Assembly: GCF_016820555.1 (NCBI RefSeq)
Contig: NZ_JADHDW010000011.1
Coordinates: 1 to 58,177, forward strand
Length of the DNA: 58,177 nt
Source of the DNA: Bacillus sp. REN10
GTDB lineage: Bacteria; Bacillota; Bacilli; Bacillales; Domibacillaceae
Direction of reading: 5' to 3'
Position numbers and translations under genes: made by a program. How positions within the stretch are numbered: position 1 is the stretch's first letter; each line of letters begins with the position of its first letter. Positions 7,516-15,438 of the stretch are shown one piece after another. The notes beneath the pieces were generated by a model. It saw nothing but the letters and a program-made list of their open reading frames with translations. It ran no database searches and was not told the origin of the DNA.

Positions 7516-9195
7516 TTAACGATTTTTTCTTAAATCACGAATGGTTTTTGAGACAGAAATTTGCTCTGGATCCATTCTTAGTTCAAGTAATGTTGGGAGC
7601 GGGTTGCTTACTGCTTTTTGTAGCGCTCGTTTCAATTGGTCAGCAGTGTTAATGAATTCGGCAGAAGCCCCCATTGCTTGAGCAAGCAAGACAAAATTGA
7701 CATTTCCAAGAGTCGTACCAATCACTCTTTCAGGAAAATTTATCTCTTGATGCATACGAATCGTTCCGTACACTTGATTATTATAAATAATTGAAATGAT
7801 AGGAATTTGATAACGTACCGCTGTTTCTAGTTCCTGAATCGTCATCATTGCACCACCATCACCAGACAAGGAAACAACGGGAATATTAGGGTTGGCACAT
7901 TTGGCACCAATTGCTGCTGGAATACCATAGCCCATCGCACCAGACGTCGGCCCAATATAAGTTTTTTCCTTTGTAAAGGTAAAGTAATTATGGAGCCAAG
8001 TAGCAAAGTTCCCTGCATCATTTGTAAAGATCGTTTCTTGCGGAAGTTCAGTTTGCAAAATATGAATCGATTGTTGGTATGTAACCGATTCATTTGTCTT
8101 TTCCTCTATATGAAGTTCGGAGTGTTTAACGAAGATATCCCGGCGCTCTTTCGCCCATTGAACCGATTCTGGTTTTAATGTAAGCGACAGGTTGGACATC
8201 GCTTTTAATGCTTCTTTCGCATCAGCCAGTATGCCGATGGCTGGTATAAATACTTTTCCGATGATCTCTTCGCTAATATCAATATGAATGAGTGTTTGCT
8301 TGTCATTAAATAAAGAGTAATCTTGAGAAGTAATTTCAGATAATCTTGAACCGAGCACTAAAATTAGATCCGCTTGCTCTGCTGTTTCTATGATCGCCTT
8401 TGGAGTACCTAATCCTAAATGTCCAACATATAAGTCATGATTATTTGGAAATACGTCATGACGTCTAAAGGAAGCCATCACTGGTATGCCAGCAGAATGG
8501 ACAAATGTTAACAGCTCTGCTTCGGCATTCGCTCTTGTGACTCCACCTCCAGCGATCATCAGTGGTTTATCGGCTTCTTTTAATAAAGCGAGGGCCTTTT
8601 CGATTTCAGAAACAGAAGGAGCCGGCTTAGAACGGGGAGGGGTAGGCATAAACTTCATTATTGCTGTATCTCTCAACATATCTTCTGGTAATGAAACAAC
8701 GACAGGACCAGGTCTGCCTGATTTTGCTACTTTAAAGGCGCGGCTCACGAATTCTGGAACTCTCTTTGCCTCCTTGATTTCAACGGTCCATTTGGCGATA
8801 TGGCTAAAAAATTGATCAAGCTCTACCTCTTGAAAGCCCTCGCGTCCTCTGAATGCTGTATGAACTTGGCCTAAAAAAACAACCATTGGGGTAGAATCTT
8901 GATAAGCCGTATGGACCCCGATCGCTAAGTTTGTACCCCCAACGGCCCGAGTAGCCATGACGACGCCCGGCTCACCTGTGGCTTTGGCATATCCTTCTGC
9001 CATAAATGAAGCTCCGCCTTCGTGACGGCAAGAAATTAATTCAATTGAAGGTGTATCGTAAATGGCATCCATAACAGGCAAGTAACTTTCGCCTGGTACA
9101 CAAAATACTTTCGTCACACCTTCTTTCTTTAGACATTCGACAACCCCTTGGCCTCCTGTTAATGTTTTTGTTTCAATCGTTTGCTCATTGACCAT
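7516..9195 (-). CDS. Thiamine pyrophosphate enzyme, acetolactate synthase-like
   Basis: A 559-aa TPP-dependent enzyme with the three domains of the acetohydroxyacid synthase / benzoylformate decarboxylase superfamily. The catalytic Glu that activates TPP is Glu59 in SCRHEGGASFMAEGYA; the TPP/Mg motif GDGGAMMTIQELE...YNN is in the C-terminal domain. It is not the biosynthetic IlvB, which is present at 30777 with its regulatory subunit, and has no small-subunit partner. Substrate is not determinable: acetolactate synthesis or decarboxylation of another 2-oxo acid are both possible. The ATG follows GTGAGGAAATAATAT. Its ribosome binding site lies in the 3' end of an aminotransferase remnant, suggesting it was once the second gene of a two-gene operon. 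Confidence 0.85.
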   Translation of the reverse strand: MVNEQTIETKTLTGGQGVVECLKKEGVTKVFCVPGESYLPVMDAIYDTPSIELISCRHEGGASFMAEGYAKATGEPGVVMATRAVGGTNLAIGVHTAYQDSTPMVVFLGQVHTAFRGREGFQEVELDQFFSHIAKWTVEIKEAKRVPEFVSRAFKVAKSGRPGPVVVSLPEDMLRDTAIMKFMPTPPRSKPAPSVSEIEKALALLKEADKPLMIAGGGVTRANAEAELLTFVHSAGIPVMASFRRHDVFPNNHDLYVGHLGLGTPKAIIETAEQADLILVLGSRLSEITSQDYSLFNDKQTLIHIDISEEIIGKVFIPAIGILADAKEALKAMSNLSLTLKPESVQWAKERRDIFVKHSELHIEEKTNESVTYQQSIHILQTELPQETIFTNDAGNFATWLHNYFTFTKEKTYIGPTSGAMGYGIPAAIGAKCANPNIPVVSLSGDGGAMMTIQELETAVRYQIPIISIIYNNQVYGTIRMHQEINFPERVIGTTLGNVNFVLLAQAMGASAEFINTADQLKRALQKAVSNPLPTLLELRMDPEQISVSKTIRDLRKNR

Positions 9196-9198
9196 ATA

Positions 9199-9294
9199 TT
9201 ATTTCCTCACTTTCAAAGTAGCTATTCTTTTTACCCCTTCATTTAGACGATGAGTAGGAACGGACATCGACATTCGAATGAAGCCTTCTCTTAT
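9199..9294 (-). pseudogene. C-terminal remnant of a PLP-dependent aminotransferase
   Basis: Thirty-one open codons in the reverse direction read REGFIRMSMSVPTHRLNEGV and then KRIATL, which matches the C-terminal end of class I/II aminotransferases of the AspC/DapL type (consensus GFIR-S-VP--RL-EA--RI). An in-frame stop at 9295-9297 closes it, nothing recognisable of the enzyme lies upstream, and the next 130 bases belong to the pirin promoter. The TAA is 3 bases before the ATG of the TPP enzyme. I infer a deletion that removed nearly the whole first gene of an aminotransferase-TPP enzyme operon. Confidence 0.6.
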
Positions 9295-9356
9295 CTATTT
9301 AATATTTCTAATATATTTTTATAATAATCGGAAAATTAACGGAGAAGTTAAAAGAT

Positions 9357-9411
9357 TTGACCTTTCCAACGTAAAGTTTTAAAATTATCTTGAATTCGAG
9401 ATAATTTTAAA
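9357..9411 (+). promoter_or_regulatory. Pirin promoter with MhqR-type operator
   Basis: TTGACC, a 17-base spacer and TAAAAT form a SigA promoter. Directly overlapping its downstream edge is TATCTTGAATTCGAGATA (9386-9403), one base from a perfect palindrome and extended by flanking AT-rich symmetry. This equals, within one base, the operator reported for the B. subtilis quinone-responsive repressor MhqR. The position over the transcription start fits repression. No mhqR gene lies in the window. Confidence 0.65.
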
Positions 9412-9431
9412 ATAAAAGGGGATGGATAATA

Positions 9432-10136
9432 ATGATCGAGATTTATCCTGCTAGTTCAAGATATTCAGCTAATCATGGCTGGTTAAAATCAAATTTTAGT
9501 TTTTCTTTTGCGGAGTATTATGACCCAGCCAACATGCAGTTTGGTCCGATGAGAGTACTTAATGATGATTGGGTAGCTCCTAAGAGAGGATTTGGCATGC
9601 ATCCTCATTCAGAGATGGAGATTGTTTCAATTGTATTGAAAGGCTTTTTAGAGCATAAAGATAGCAAGGGGCATTCAGCAGTTACGACTTATGGCGAAAT
9701 ACAGCGAATGTCAGCTGGAACAGGTATTTTTCATTCTGAAATGAATCCATCTGCGGATGAAGAAGTCAATTTATTGCAGCTGTGGTTTATGCCGGACGAA
9801 GCTGGATTGACGCCTTCTTATGAACAAACAAAGTATGATCTTAAGAAGCTGAAAAATAACCTACTACCAGTGGTTGCTAAAAATCCAACATCCAATGAAA
9901 TCGCTCATATTCATCAAGATTTAATGATTTATTTATCAGAAATAGATAAAGGAAAGACGGTTCAATTTGAACAGCCAGCTGGTCGGAGAGTATTTTTAAT
10001 GGTGCTTGAAGGAAATGTACAAGTCAATGGTCAATACGAGTTAGGGACAAGAGACTCCGCTCGAATCACGAATGTGCCGGCATTAACAATTGAAGCAAAG
10101 GAAAATGTTCAATTGATGTTAATCGATCTTCCTTAA
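9432..10136 (+). CDS. Pirin family protein (YhhW/quercetinase-like)
   Basis: A 234-aa bicupin of the pirin family. The N-terminal cupin has the metal ligands in GMHPHSEMEIVSIVLKG (two His at about residues 57-60) with a further His and Glu in GIFHSEMNPS near 100-105. Some bacterial pirins act as quercetin 2,3-dioxygenases. The C-terminal cupin lacks an obvious second metal site, as is usual. The ATG follows AAAGGGGATGG. The MhqR-like operator in its promoter suggests induction by quinones or electrophiles, which agrees with a role in aromatic or flavonoid-like compound detoxification. It is transcribed alone, or with the small ORF at 10209. Confidence 0.9.
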   Translation: MIEIYPASSRYSANHGWLKSNFSFSFAEYYDPANMQFGPMRVLNDDWVAPKRGFGMHPHSEMEIVSIVLKGFLEHKDSKGHSAVTTYGEIQRMSAGTGIFHSEMNPSADEEVNLLQLWFMPDEAGLTPSYEQTKYDLKKLKNNLLPVVAKNPTSNEIAHIHQDLMIYLSEIDKGKTVQFEQPAGRRVFLMVLEGNVQVNGQYELGTRDSARITNVPALTIEAKENVQLMLIDLP

Positions 10137-10208
10137 AAGTGAACGGTTATTTCCCTATGTTACTGGCTATAATAGCTGTAGATGTAACGTAAGGAGTGGA
10201 ATGGAACG

Positions 10209-10328
10209 ATGAAAAAAGATGAACAAAGGCAAGAGGAAGAGAATTTATCATTGGAGCAAAAAGAGAAAGTAGAGCAAGGGATCGATATTGAGCCCCAACG
10301 CGAACCAGAAAAACCAAATCAAATGTAA
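10209..10328 (+). CDS. Small acidic hypothetical protein, 39 aa
   Basis: A 39-residue highly charged ORF (starts MKKDEQRQEEENLSLEQKEK; Glu/Lys/Gln-rich). The ATG follows TAAGGAGTGGAATGGAACG, a strong site at acceptable distance, and it ends right before a terminator, so transcription and translation look organised. No domain or function recognised; the composition predicts a disordered or helical peptide. Confidence 0.5.
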   Translation: MKKDEQRQEEENLSLEQKEKVEQGIDIEPQREPEKPNQM

Positions 10329-10362
10329 AAAGCTAGGGTGCCTGAGGCATCCTAGCTTTTTT
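10327..10362. terminator. Bidirectional terminator between small ORF and purine permease
   Basis: AAAAAGCTAGG-TGC / GCA-CCTAGCTTTTTT with T runs on both strands; serves the convergent genes on each side. Confidence 0.85.
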
Positions 10363-10363
10363 A

Positions 10364-11665
10364 TTAATGAGGCAAAAAGACGATTTGATAAAAGAACAGT
10401 ACGGCAAAGATATAGACAAGTGGGTGAACTTGGCGGAATTTTCCTTGTACGACCTTTAATAGAGGATAAGAGATAAATCCAAGGGCAATCCCTGTTGCAA
10501 TACTAGATGTAAGTGGCATGCTGAGAATAATTAAAAAGGCAGGGAACGCTTCATCTAAGCTATGCCAATCAATTTTCGCCACGCTTTCCATCATAAGGCA
10601 GCCAACGATAATTAAAGCGGGAGCGGTAATCGCTGATAAGCCAGAAACAGCACTGACTACCGGACCAAAAAAGGCTGAAATTCCAAATAATAAAGCGACG
10701 ACCACGGCTGTTAAACCAGTACGTCCTCCAGCCGCAACTCCCGTTGAGGATTCAATGTAAGCACTTGTTGGGCTTGTTCCAAAGACAGCTCCAGCAGAAG
10801 CAGCAACTGAATCAGCGAGCAGTGCTTGACGTGCACGCGGCATTGTATTTCCTTTCATTAAACCAGCTTGTTGAGCGACAGCGATCATCGTACCTGTCGT
10901 ATCAAAAAGCGTGACTAATAAAAATGAAAAGACAACGGCATATAATCCATGTTCAAAGACATCGCTAAATGCCGTAATCGGATTGCTAATGATCAGTCCT
11001 TCAGGAAGCGACGGAACTGATAGCAGTTCATTTGTAAATTGAAGCTGACCTGTAAAGTAAGCAATCGTTCCTGTAATGACCATTCCGATGAACAAAGCGC
11101 CATTCACTTTTAATACCATTAGCACAATTGTTACAGCTAGACCGATTAAAGCAAGGATGGCGTTTGGGCTATGAAGATCACCGAGCTGGACTAAGTTATC
11201 TGGATGATCAGCAATCAGCCCCGTCATACGCAAGCCGATGAAAGCAATAAATAAGCCAATTCCTGCTGTAATCCCATGTTTTAAGTTGCTCGGAATAGCT
11301 TCGATTAACTTTTCACGGAATGAAGTCAGTGATAAAGCGACAAATAGTAATCCAGCAACAAAAACAGCTGAGAAAGCGGTGACATAAGTAATATCATCAT
11401 GGGCGCCCACTACTGAAATAGTAAAGTAAACGTTTAACCCCATGCCTGGTGCAATAGCGATAGGATAATTTGCAAATAGACCCATCCACAATGTTCCAAT
11501 GATTGTCGCAATAATCGTAGCTGTAAACACTTGTTCAAATGGAACTCCAGCCGATTGCAAAATCATCGGGTTGACGACAATAATGTAGACCATTGTGAAA
11601 AATGTTGTGATTCCAGCAATCACTTCTTTTCTGATACTCGTTCCATTTTCCTGTAAATTAAACAT
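10364..11665 (-). CDS. NCS2-family purine (guanine/hypoxanthine) permease
   Basis: A polytopic membrane transporter of about 433 aa with the AzgA-like branch signature of the NCS2 family: an N terminus with IRKEVIAGITTFFTMVYII, then IAPGMGLNVYF, and the substrate-site region LFDTTGTMIAVA plus GTSPTSAYIESSTGVAAGGRTGL. It imports guanine, hypoxanthine or adenine with protons; B. subtilis PbuG and PbuO are the nearest named relatives. The start is ATG at 11665 because GGAGG lies 7 bases upstream; an ATG 24 bases further upstream lies before that site. The upstream PurR-like boxes support a purine role. No purine riboswitch aptamer was seen. Confidence 0.9.
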   Translation of the reverse strand: MFNLQENGTSIRKEVIAGITTFFTMVYIIVVNPMILQSAGVPFEQVFTATIIATIIGTLWMGLFANYPIAIAPGMGLNVYFTISVVGAHDDITYVTAFSAVFVAGLLFVALSLTSFREKLIEAIPSNLKHGITAGIGLFIAFIGLRMTGLIADHPDNLVQLGDLHSPNAILALIGLAVTIVLMVLKVNGALFIGMVITGTIAYFTGQLQFTNELLSVPSLPEGLIISNPITAFSDVFEHGLYAVVFSFLLVTLFDTTGTMIAVAQQAGLMKGNTMPRARQALLADSVAASAGAVFGTSPTSAYIESSTGVAAGGRTGLTAVVVALLFGISAFFGPVVSAVSGLSAITAPALIIVGCLMMESVAKIDWHSLDEAFPAFLIILSMPLTSSIATGIALGFISYPLLKVVQGKFRQVHPLVYIFAVLFFYQIVFLPH

Positions 11666-11677
11666 AAGGAACCTCCA

Positions 11678-11735
11678 AAATACGAACATTAAAATTCACA
11701 CTTAATATAATATTCGTTTTAAGCTTGAGTTGCAA
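11678..11735 (-). promoter_or_regulatory. Purine permease promoter with two PurR-like boxes
   Basis: On the reverse strand, TTGCAA (11730-11735), 17-base spacer, TATTAT (11707-11712). A good PurR half-site, AATGTTCGTATTT (11678-11690), lies downstream, and an oppositely oriented weaker one, AAAACGAATATTA (11708-11720), overlaps the -10, 17 bases apart as expected for the dimeric PurR site. The second box lacks one C of the core, so the assignment is tentative. Confidence 0.5.
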
Positions 11736-11782
11736 CTATAATTTTAAAAATTCCTTCATATTGAATAGCTACTTTCGCAGCC

Positions 11783-11825
11783 ATAAAAATAAGCCAATGA
11801 AAAGTGTTGAACCTTTTCATTGGCT
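11783..11825 (-). terminator. Terminator of the nitroreductase gene
   Basis: Perfect 12-bp stem AGCCAATGAAAA / TTTTCATTGGCT, followed on the reverse strand by TATTTTTAT. Confidence 0.8.
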
Positions 11826-11833
11826 GATGTTGT

Positions 11834-12445
11834 TTATTCCACAAAAGTGATTAACTGATTAAGTGGTAGACGATCTGATGGACGGGCTTCTTGTAATGGT
11901 TTACCGATTGTAATAAGCATAGTTGGTAAATAGCGATCAGAGATTTGGAATTCTGTTTTTAAGGCATCTGCATTAAAGCCACCAATTGGGCAAGTATCCC
12001 ATCCTGTTGCTTTAGCTGCAAGCATAAACTGCATAGCGGCTAAAGAGGAGTTTAAAATAGCGGCATCTCGCGGATATTCTGGACGGTTATAAGCACCATT
12101 AATTTGCCCAGCTAGAATTTCTTTTAGTTCTGGTGTCATCGCTCCAGCGGCTACGGCAGGATCAAAGACTGGATCGATATTTTTATTTCCTTCTAAGTCA
12201 CCAAGAATACAAATAACGGCAGAAGCGTCAGCTACTTGCTGTTGGTTATAGGCAATCGGAAGCAGTTTTTGTTGTGTTTCTTTCTTATTGAATACTAAGA
12301 AATGCCATTGTTGCAAGTTCCATGCAGAAGGAGCCTTACCAGCAACTTCTAGCAATTGTTTTAATTCATCTTCTGAAATGACAATCGTTGGATCATATAT
12401 TTTTGTCGAATGACGACTAGCTGCTAACTCAAAAAAATCTGACAT
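11834..12445 (-). CDS. NAD(P)H nitroreductase (YodC-like)
   Basis: A 203-aa FMN-dependent nitroreductase-family protein. The N-terminal FELAASRHSTKIYDP carries the FMN-phosphate-binding Arg/Ser region, GKAPSAWNLQQWHFLVF is the second conserved FMN site, and DTCPIGGFNADAL the C-terminal one. It probably acts as an obligate dimer reducing nitroaromatics or quinones. B. subtilis YodC, of 202 aa, is the closest named homologue. The ATG at 12445 is chosen because AGGAGGAAAG sits directly upstream; the open frame extends 39 codons further without a ribosome binding site. An inverted repeat in the promoter region (12511-12529) may be an operator. Confidence 0.88.
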   Translation of the reverse strand: MSDFFELAASRHSTKIYDPTIVISEDELKQLLEVAGKAPSAWNLQQWHFLVFNKKETQQKLLPIAYNQQQVADASAVICILGDLEGNKNIDPVFDPAVAAGAMTPELKEILAGQINGAYNRPEYPRDAAILNSSLAAMQFMLAAKATGWDTCPIGGFNADALKTEFQISDRYLPTMLITIGKPLQEARPSDRLPLNQLITFVE

Positions 12446-12510
12446 CTTTCTTCCTCCTAGTTTCCCTATGTTAAGTAAATAAAAATGAAAAGATATAATT
12501 ATATTCCTTA

Positions 12511-12529
12511 AGCACTTTTCGTAAGTGCT
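12511..12529 (-). promoter_or_regulatory. Inverted repeat upstream of the nitroreductase
   Basis: AGCACTT-TTCGT-AAGTGCT, seven-base arms, lies a few bases before a reverse-strand TATAAT-like -10 (AATATAAT near 12498-12505), in the -35/spacer region, where a repressor would bind. I do not recognise the exact operator. Confidence 0.4.
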
Positions 12530-12654
12530 AACAATTATCAACCTTAATAAAAAAATGATCAAAGGTCAAGGATTAGATATTCAACAAAGCACATTGAAAA
12601 AGAACGGTACCTTACTGTATTATGCGTCGTTTAGTTGGAAAAAAGCTTGATAAA

Positions 12655-12682
12655 TAAAAAACGAGCGGATTTCCCGCTCATT
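12655..12682 (-). terminator. Terminator of the phosphate transporter operon
   Basis: GAGCGG(G) / CCGCTC hairpin followed on the reverse strand by TTTTTTATTTA. Confidence 0.8.
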
Positions 12683-12685
12683 TTT

Positions 12686-13684
12686 TTATAAGAATACATC
12701 TAAAAGTAAATAGGTTAAACCAGCAATTGTCGCTGAAATAGGCAGTGTAATGACCCAAGTAATCAGCATGCGCTGAGCTGTTCCCCATTTCACGCCTCGT
12801 ATACGGTGAGAAGCACCTACCCCCAAAATGGATGAGGAGATAACATGTGTCGTACTGACCGGAAGGTGAATCGTTGTTGCCCCGAAAATGATCATAGCAG
12901 AAGTTAAATCCGCTGCCACGCCATTGACCGGACGGATTTTCATAATTTTTCCGCCAACCGTTTTGATAATTTTCCAACCCCCTACAGATGTACCGAGACC
13001 CATTGCAAGGGCACAAGAAAGCTGTACCCAAGATTGTACTTCTGTTGATGATTGGTAATTATTAGCAATTAAAGCCATCGTAATAATCCCCATCGCTTTT
13101 TGAGCATCGTTTGTTCCATGTGTATATGACTGTAAGGCAGCAGTGAATATTTGGAAATAACGAAAACGTCTATTTGTTTTTGTTAAATTATTGTTTTTAA
13201 AGAGTACCTTAAATAAGCTGTAAACAATAAATCCTCCAGCAAAAGCGATAAGAGGAGAAATAATTAATGCTTGCAAAATTTTCAGAAACCCGCTGTAGTT
13301 TAGAATCCCAAATCCAGCAGCCGCGATGGCCGCACCAGCGATGGAACCGATGATCGCATGAGAAGAGCTGCTAGGAATCCCGTAATACCAAGTAACTAAA
13401 TTCCAAAAAATAGCAGCGATTAAAGCGGCTAAAATAACGATAGATCCGTTTTCAAGCATAAATGGATCCACGATATCCTTCGTGATCGTTTTCGCTACAC
13501 CTGTAAAGGTCATCGCTCCTAAAAAGTTCATCACAGCAGCTAAAATAATCGCATGGCGAGGTTTTAACGCTTTCGTAGAAACAGAAGTAGCAATGGCATT
13601 GGCTGTATCATGAAATCCGTTAATAAAATCAAAAGCTAAGGCACAAAAGACAATTAATATCGTAATGATAAAGAGAGAATCCAT
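12686..13684 (-). CDS. pit: Inorganic phosphate transporter, PiT family
   Basis: A 332-aa integral membrane phosphate permease. The two PiT signatures are visible: FINGFHDTANAIAT at about residues 21-34 and the mirrored TSVGGWKIIKTVGG with GVAADLTSA in the C-terminal half, plus YTHGTNDAQKAMGII. PiT proteins carry metal-phosphate or phosphate with H+ or Na+. About nine or ten membrane spans are predicted. It lies 14 bases after the DUF47 gene on the same strand and is surely co-transcribed with it, the standard arrangement of DUF47-PiT operons. No clear Pho box was found upstream, consistent with a constitutive low-affinity system. Confidence 0.93.
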   Translation of the reverse strand: MDSLFIITILIVFCALAFDFINGFHDTANAIATSVSTKALKPRHAIILAAVMNFLGAMTFTGVAKTITKDIVDPFMLENGSIVILAALIAAIFWNLVTWYYGIPSSSSHAIIGSIAGAAIAAAGFGILNYSGFLKILQALIISPLIAFAGGFIVYSLFKVLFKNNNLTKTNRRFRYFQIFTAALQSYTHGTNDAQKAMGIITMALIANNYQSSTEVQSWVQLSCALAMGLGTSVGGWKIIKTVGGKIMKIRPVNGVAADLTSAMIIFGATTIHLPVSTTHVISSSILGVGASHRIRGVKWGTAQRMLITWVITLPISATIAGLTYLLLDVFL

Positions 13685-13698
13685 AAATATGCGGCTCC

Positions 13699-14316
13699 TT
13701 AAGCGTTTTTCATAATAATTGTTTCAAGAGTATTGGCTACATCTTGACAGTAGTCCGCTACTTTTTCTAAATTCTCATAAATTGCTTTTGTTTTTATCAG
13801 CTGGATCGGGTCTTTCTCTGTTGCAAATAAATGCTTGATGGACTGTCTTAAAATCCCATCACAAGCTGTTTCGTAATCTTTAATTTTAATGACATGTTCA
13901 CGGATAGACAGTAGTTTTTTGGTTGGAAGTAAATTGATTGATTGTTCAATTTCAATAGCACAACCGCGAATGGCTTCTACAAACTTCAGCATATACTCAT
14001 CCGGCTTTACAACAGAGTACATTTCTAGCATAGCAGCTGTTTCTTCTAAACCATCTAACACGTCATCCATGCTGATCGCTAAAGCCAAAATATCTTCGCG
14101 CTCAATCGGAGTGATAAATGATTGGTTTAATTCAGTGATCACCTTGTGCATGAATGTGTCGCCTTTTGATTCTAATTTCTTCATTTCTTCATAAAAGTTC
14201 TTTAAATCACCTGCATTGCCAAGTTTGTAATCTGCATAAAAATCTGCACTTTCCTTTAAATTGACTGCGATCGAATGAAGCAAAACAGAAAATTTATCTT
14301 TTTTAGTTTTAAACAA
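13699..14316 (-). CDS. DUF47 (PhoU-like) partner of the phosphate transporter
   Basis: A 205-aa all-alpha protein of the DUF47 / YkaA family, distantly related to PhoU. Features include an N-terminal DKFSVLLHSIAVNLKESADFYADY helix pair, the acidic LESKGDTFMHKVITELN and FITPIEREDILALAISMDDVLDG motifs, and a symmetrical second helical bundle. It is the usual accessory or regulatory partner of PiT permeases. The start is TTG at 14316, nine bases after AGGAGGA; the next Met is far inside the domain. First gene of a two-gene operon with pit. Confidence 0.92.
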   Translation of the reverse strand: MFKTKKDKFSVLLHSIAVNLKESADFYADYKLGNAGDLKNFYEEMKKLESKGDTFMHKVITELNQSFITPIEREDILALAISMDDVLDGLEETAAMLEMYSVVKPDEYMLKFVEAIRGCAIEIEQSINLLPTKKLLSIREHVIKIKDYETACDGILRQSIKHLFATEKDPIQLIKTKAIYENLEKVADYCQDVANTLETIIMKNA

Positions 14317-14530
14317 AATAAAGTCCTCCTAAATTTAAGAATACTCAACATTCGTATTTTACTCGAATTTGTCTAAATACAAAAGAGTCTGTTGAGAAAA
14401 GTAAAAAATTTATTGAGATTTTGTAAATGTTTGTTGAATTTTAGTAGGTTTTCTATCTTGTTCCAAAAGGCTTTTGATTCGCTCTCTGATCATTTTATCG
14501 ATACAATAAGCTCAAAGGGGGAATATCGAA

Positions 14531-15367
14531 ATGAATCGAATCAAGAACTTACAAGCTGTATGTGCTTTACATAACGGTGTCGAGATACCGTATGTAGGTC
14601 TCGGTGTGTATAAAATGACGGATGAAGAAGAAGCATACAAAGCCATTACGTCTGCGATTGAAACAGGGTATCGACTAATCGATACAGCGGCTTTTTACAA
14701 TAATGAACATATTGTAGGGAAAGCGATTCAAGATAGTCAAATGGATCGCAAAGACGTATTCATTACCTCTAAAGTTTGGAACAGCGATCAAGGATTTGAT
14801 GAAACGCTTCGTGCCTTTGAAAAATCATTAAAGCAATTACATACGGATTATATGGACTTATATTTAGTACATTGGCCGGTGAAAGGAAAATATAAAGAAA
14901 CATGGCGTGCGCTTGAGCGTTTGTATAAAGAAGGAACGGTACGGGCGATTGGGGTAAGCAACTTTCACATTCATCACTTGGAAGATTTACTCGCTCATAG
15001 TCAAGAAAAGCCAGTCGTTAATCAAGTAGAGCTGCACCCTTACTTAAGCCAAGTCGAATTGAGAAATTATTGTCAAACGAATCACATCGCTATAGAAGCT
15101 TGGTCGCCGATCGCACGTAACCGTCTAGCGGATGAACCTGTTTTGAACCATTTGGCCGCCAAGCATGGAAAAACGGTTTCACAAATTATTTTGCGCTGGC
15201 ATTTGCAAAATAATACCGTGATTATTCCTAAGTCTGTTCATCCAGAGCGGATTAAAGAGAATGCAGATCTTTTTGATTTTGAACTGACAACTGAAGACAT
15301 GAGACAAATCAATGCTTTAAATAAAAATAAGCGATTCGGTGCGGACCCGGATAATTTTGATTTTTGA
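14531..15367 (+). CDS. Aldo/keto reductase
   Basis: A 278-aa NADPH-dependent aldo/keto reductase of the AKR5-like group, similar in size and motifs to B. subtilis YvgN and YtbE. The catalytic tetrad is present: Asp and Tyr in LIDTAAFYNNE (about residues 47-57), Lys in FITSKVWN (about 80) and His in LYLVHWPV (about 113). The cofactor-binding IIPKSVHPERIKENADLFDF is in the C-terminal part. It likely reduces reactive carbonyls such as methylglyoxal, but the substrate is not predictable. The ATG follows AAAGGGGGAATATC. It is monocistronic with a terminator downstream. Confidence 0.92.
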   Translation: MNRIKNLQAVCALHNGVEIPYVGLGVYKMTDEEEAYKAITSAIETGYRLIDTAAFYNNEHIVGKAIQDSQMDRKDVFITSKVWNSDQGFDETLRAFEKSLKQLHTDYMDLYLVHWPVKGKYKETWRALERLYKEGTVRAIGVSNFHIHHLEDLLAHSQEKPVVNQVELHPYLSQVELRNYCQTNHIAIEAWSPIARNRLADEPVLNHLAAKHGKTVSQIILRWHLQNNTVIIPKSVHPERIKENADLFDFELTTEDMRQINALNKNKRFGADPDNFDF

Positions 15368-15375
15368 TGTTTGTA

Positions 15376-15413
15376 AAGAGAATGAAAAGAAATATGTTTT
15401 CTTTTCATTCTCT
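15376..15413 (+). terminator. Terminator after the aldo/keto reductase
   Basis: AGAGAATGAAAAGAAA / TTTCTTTTCATTCTCT-type stem; tail TCATCTT is only moderately T-rich. It may also limit the convergent gene. Confidence 0.6.
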
Positions 15414-15438
15414 TCATCTTCAGCGAAGTAGTGAAGTA

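Noticed and set aside
7516-9195. Calling the TPP enzyme a second biosynthetic acetolactate synthase (alsS or ilvB)
   Set aside because: No alsD or small subunit nearby and an aminotransferase relic upstream; the substrate cannot be fixed from motifs alone.
9301-9356. A divergent riboswitch or T-box upstream of the TPP enzyme
   Set aside because: Only AT-rich sequence without conserved leader motifs is present.
12446-12562. A 39-codon N-terminal extension of the nitroreductase
   Set aside because: It crosses the promoter-like TATAAT and the inverted repeat and has no ribosome binding site; AGGAGGAAAG marks the start at 12445.
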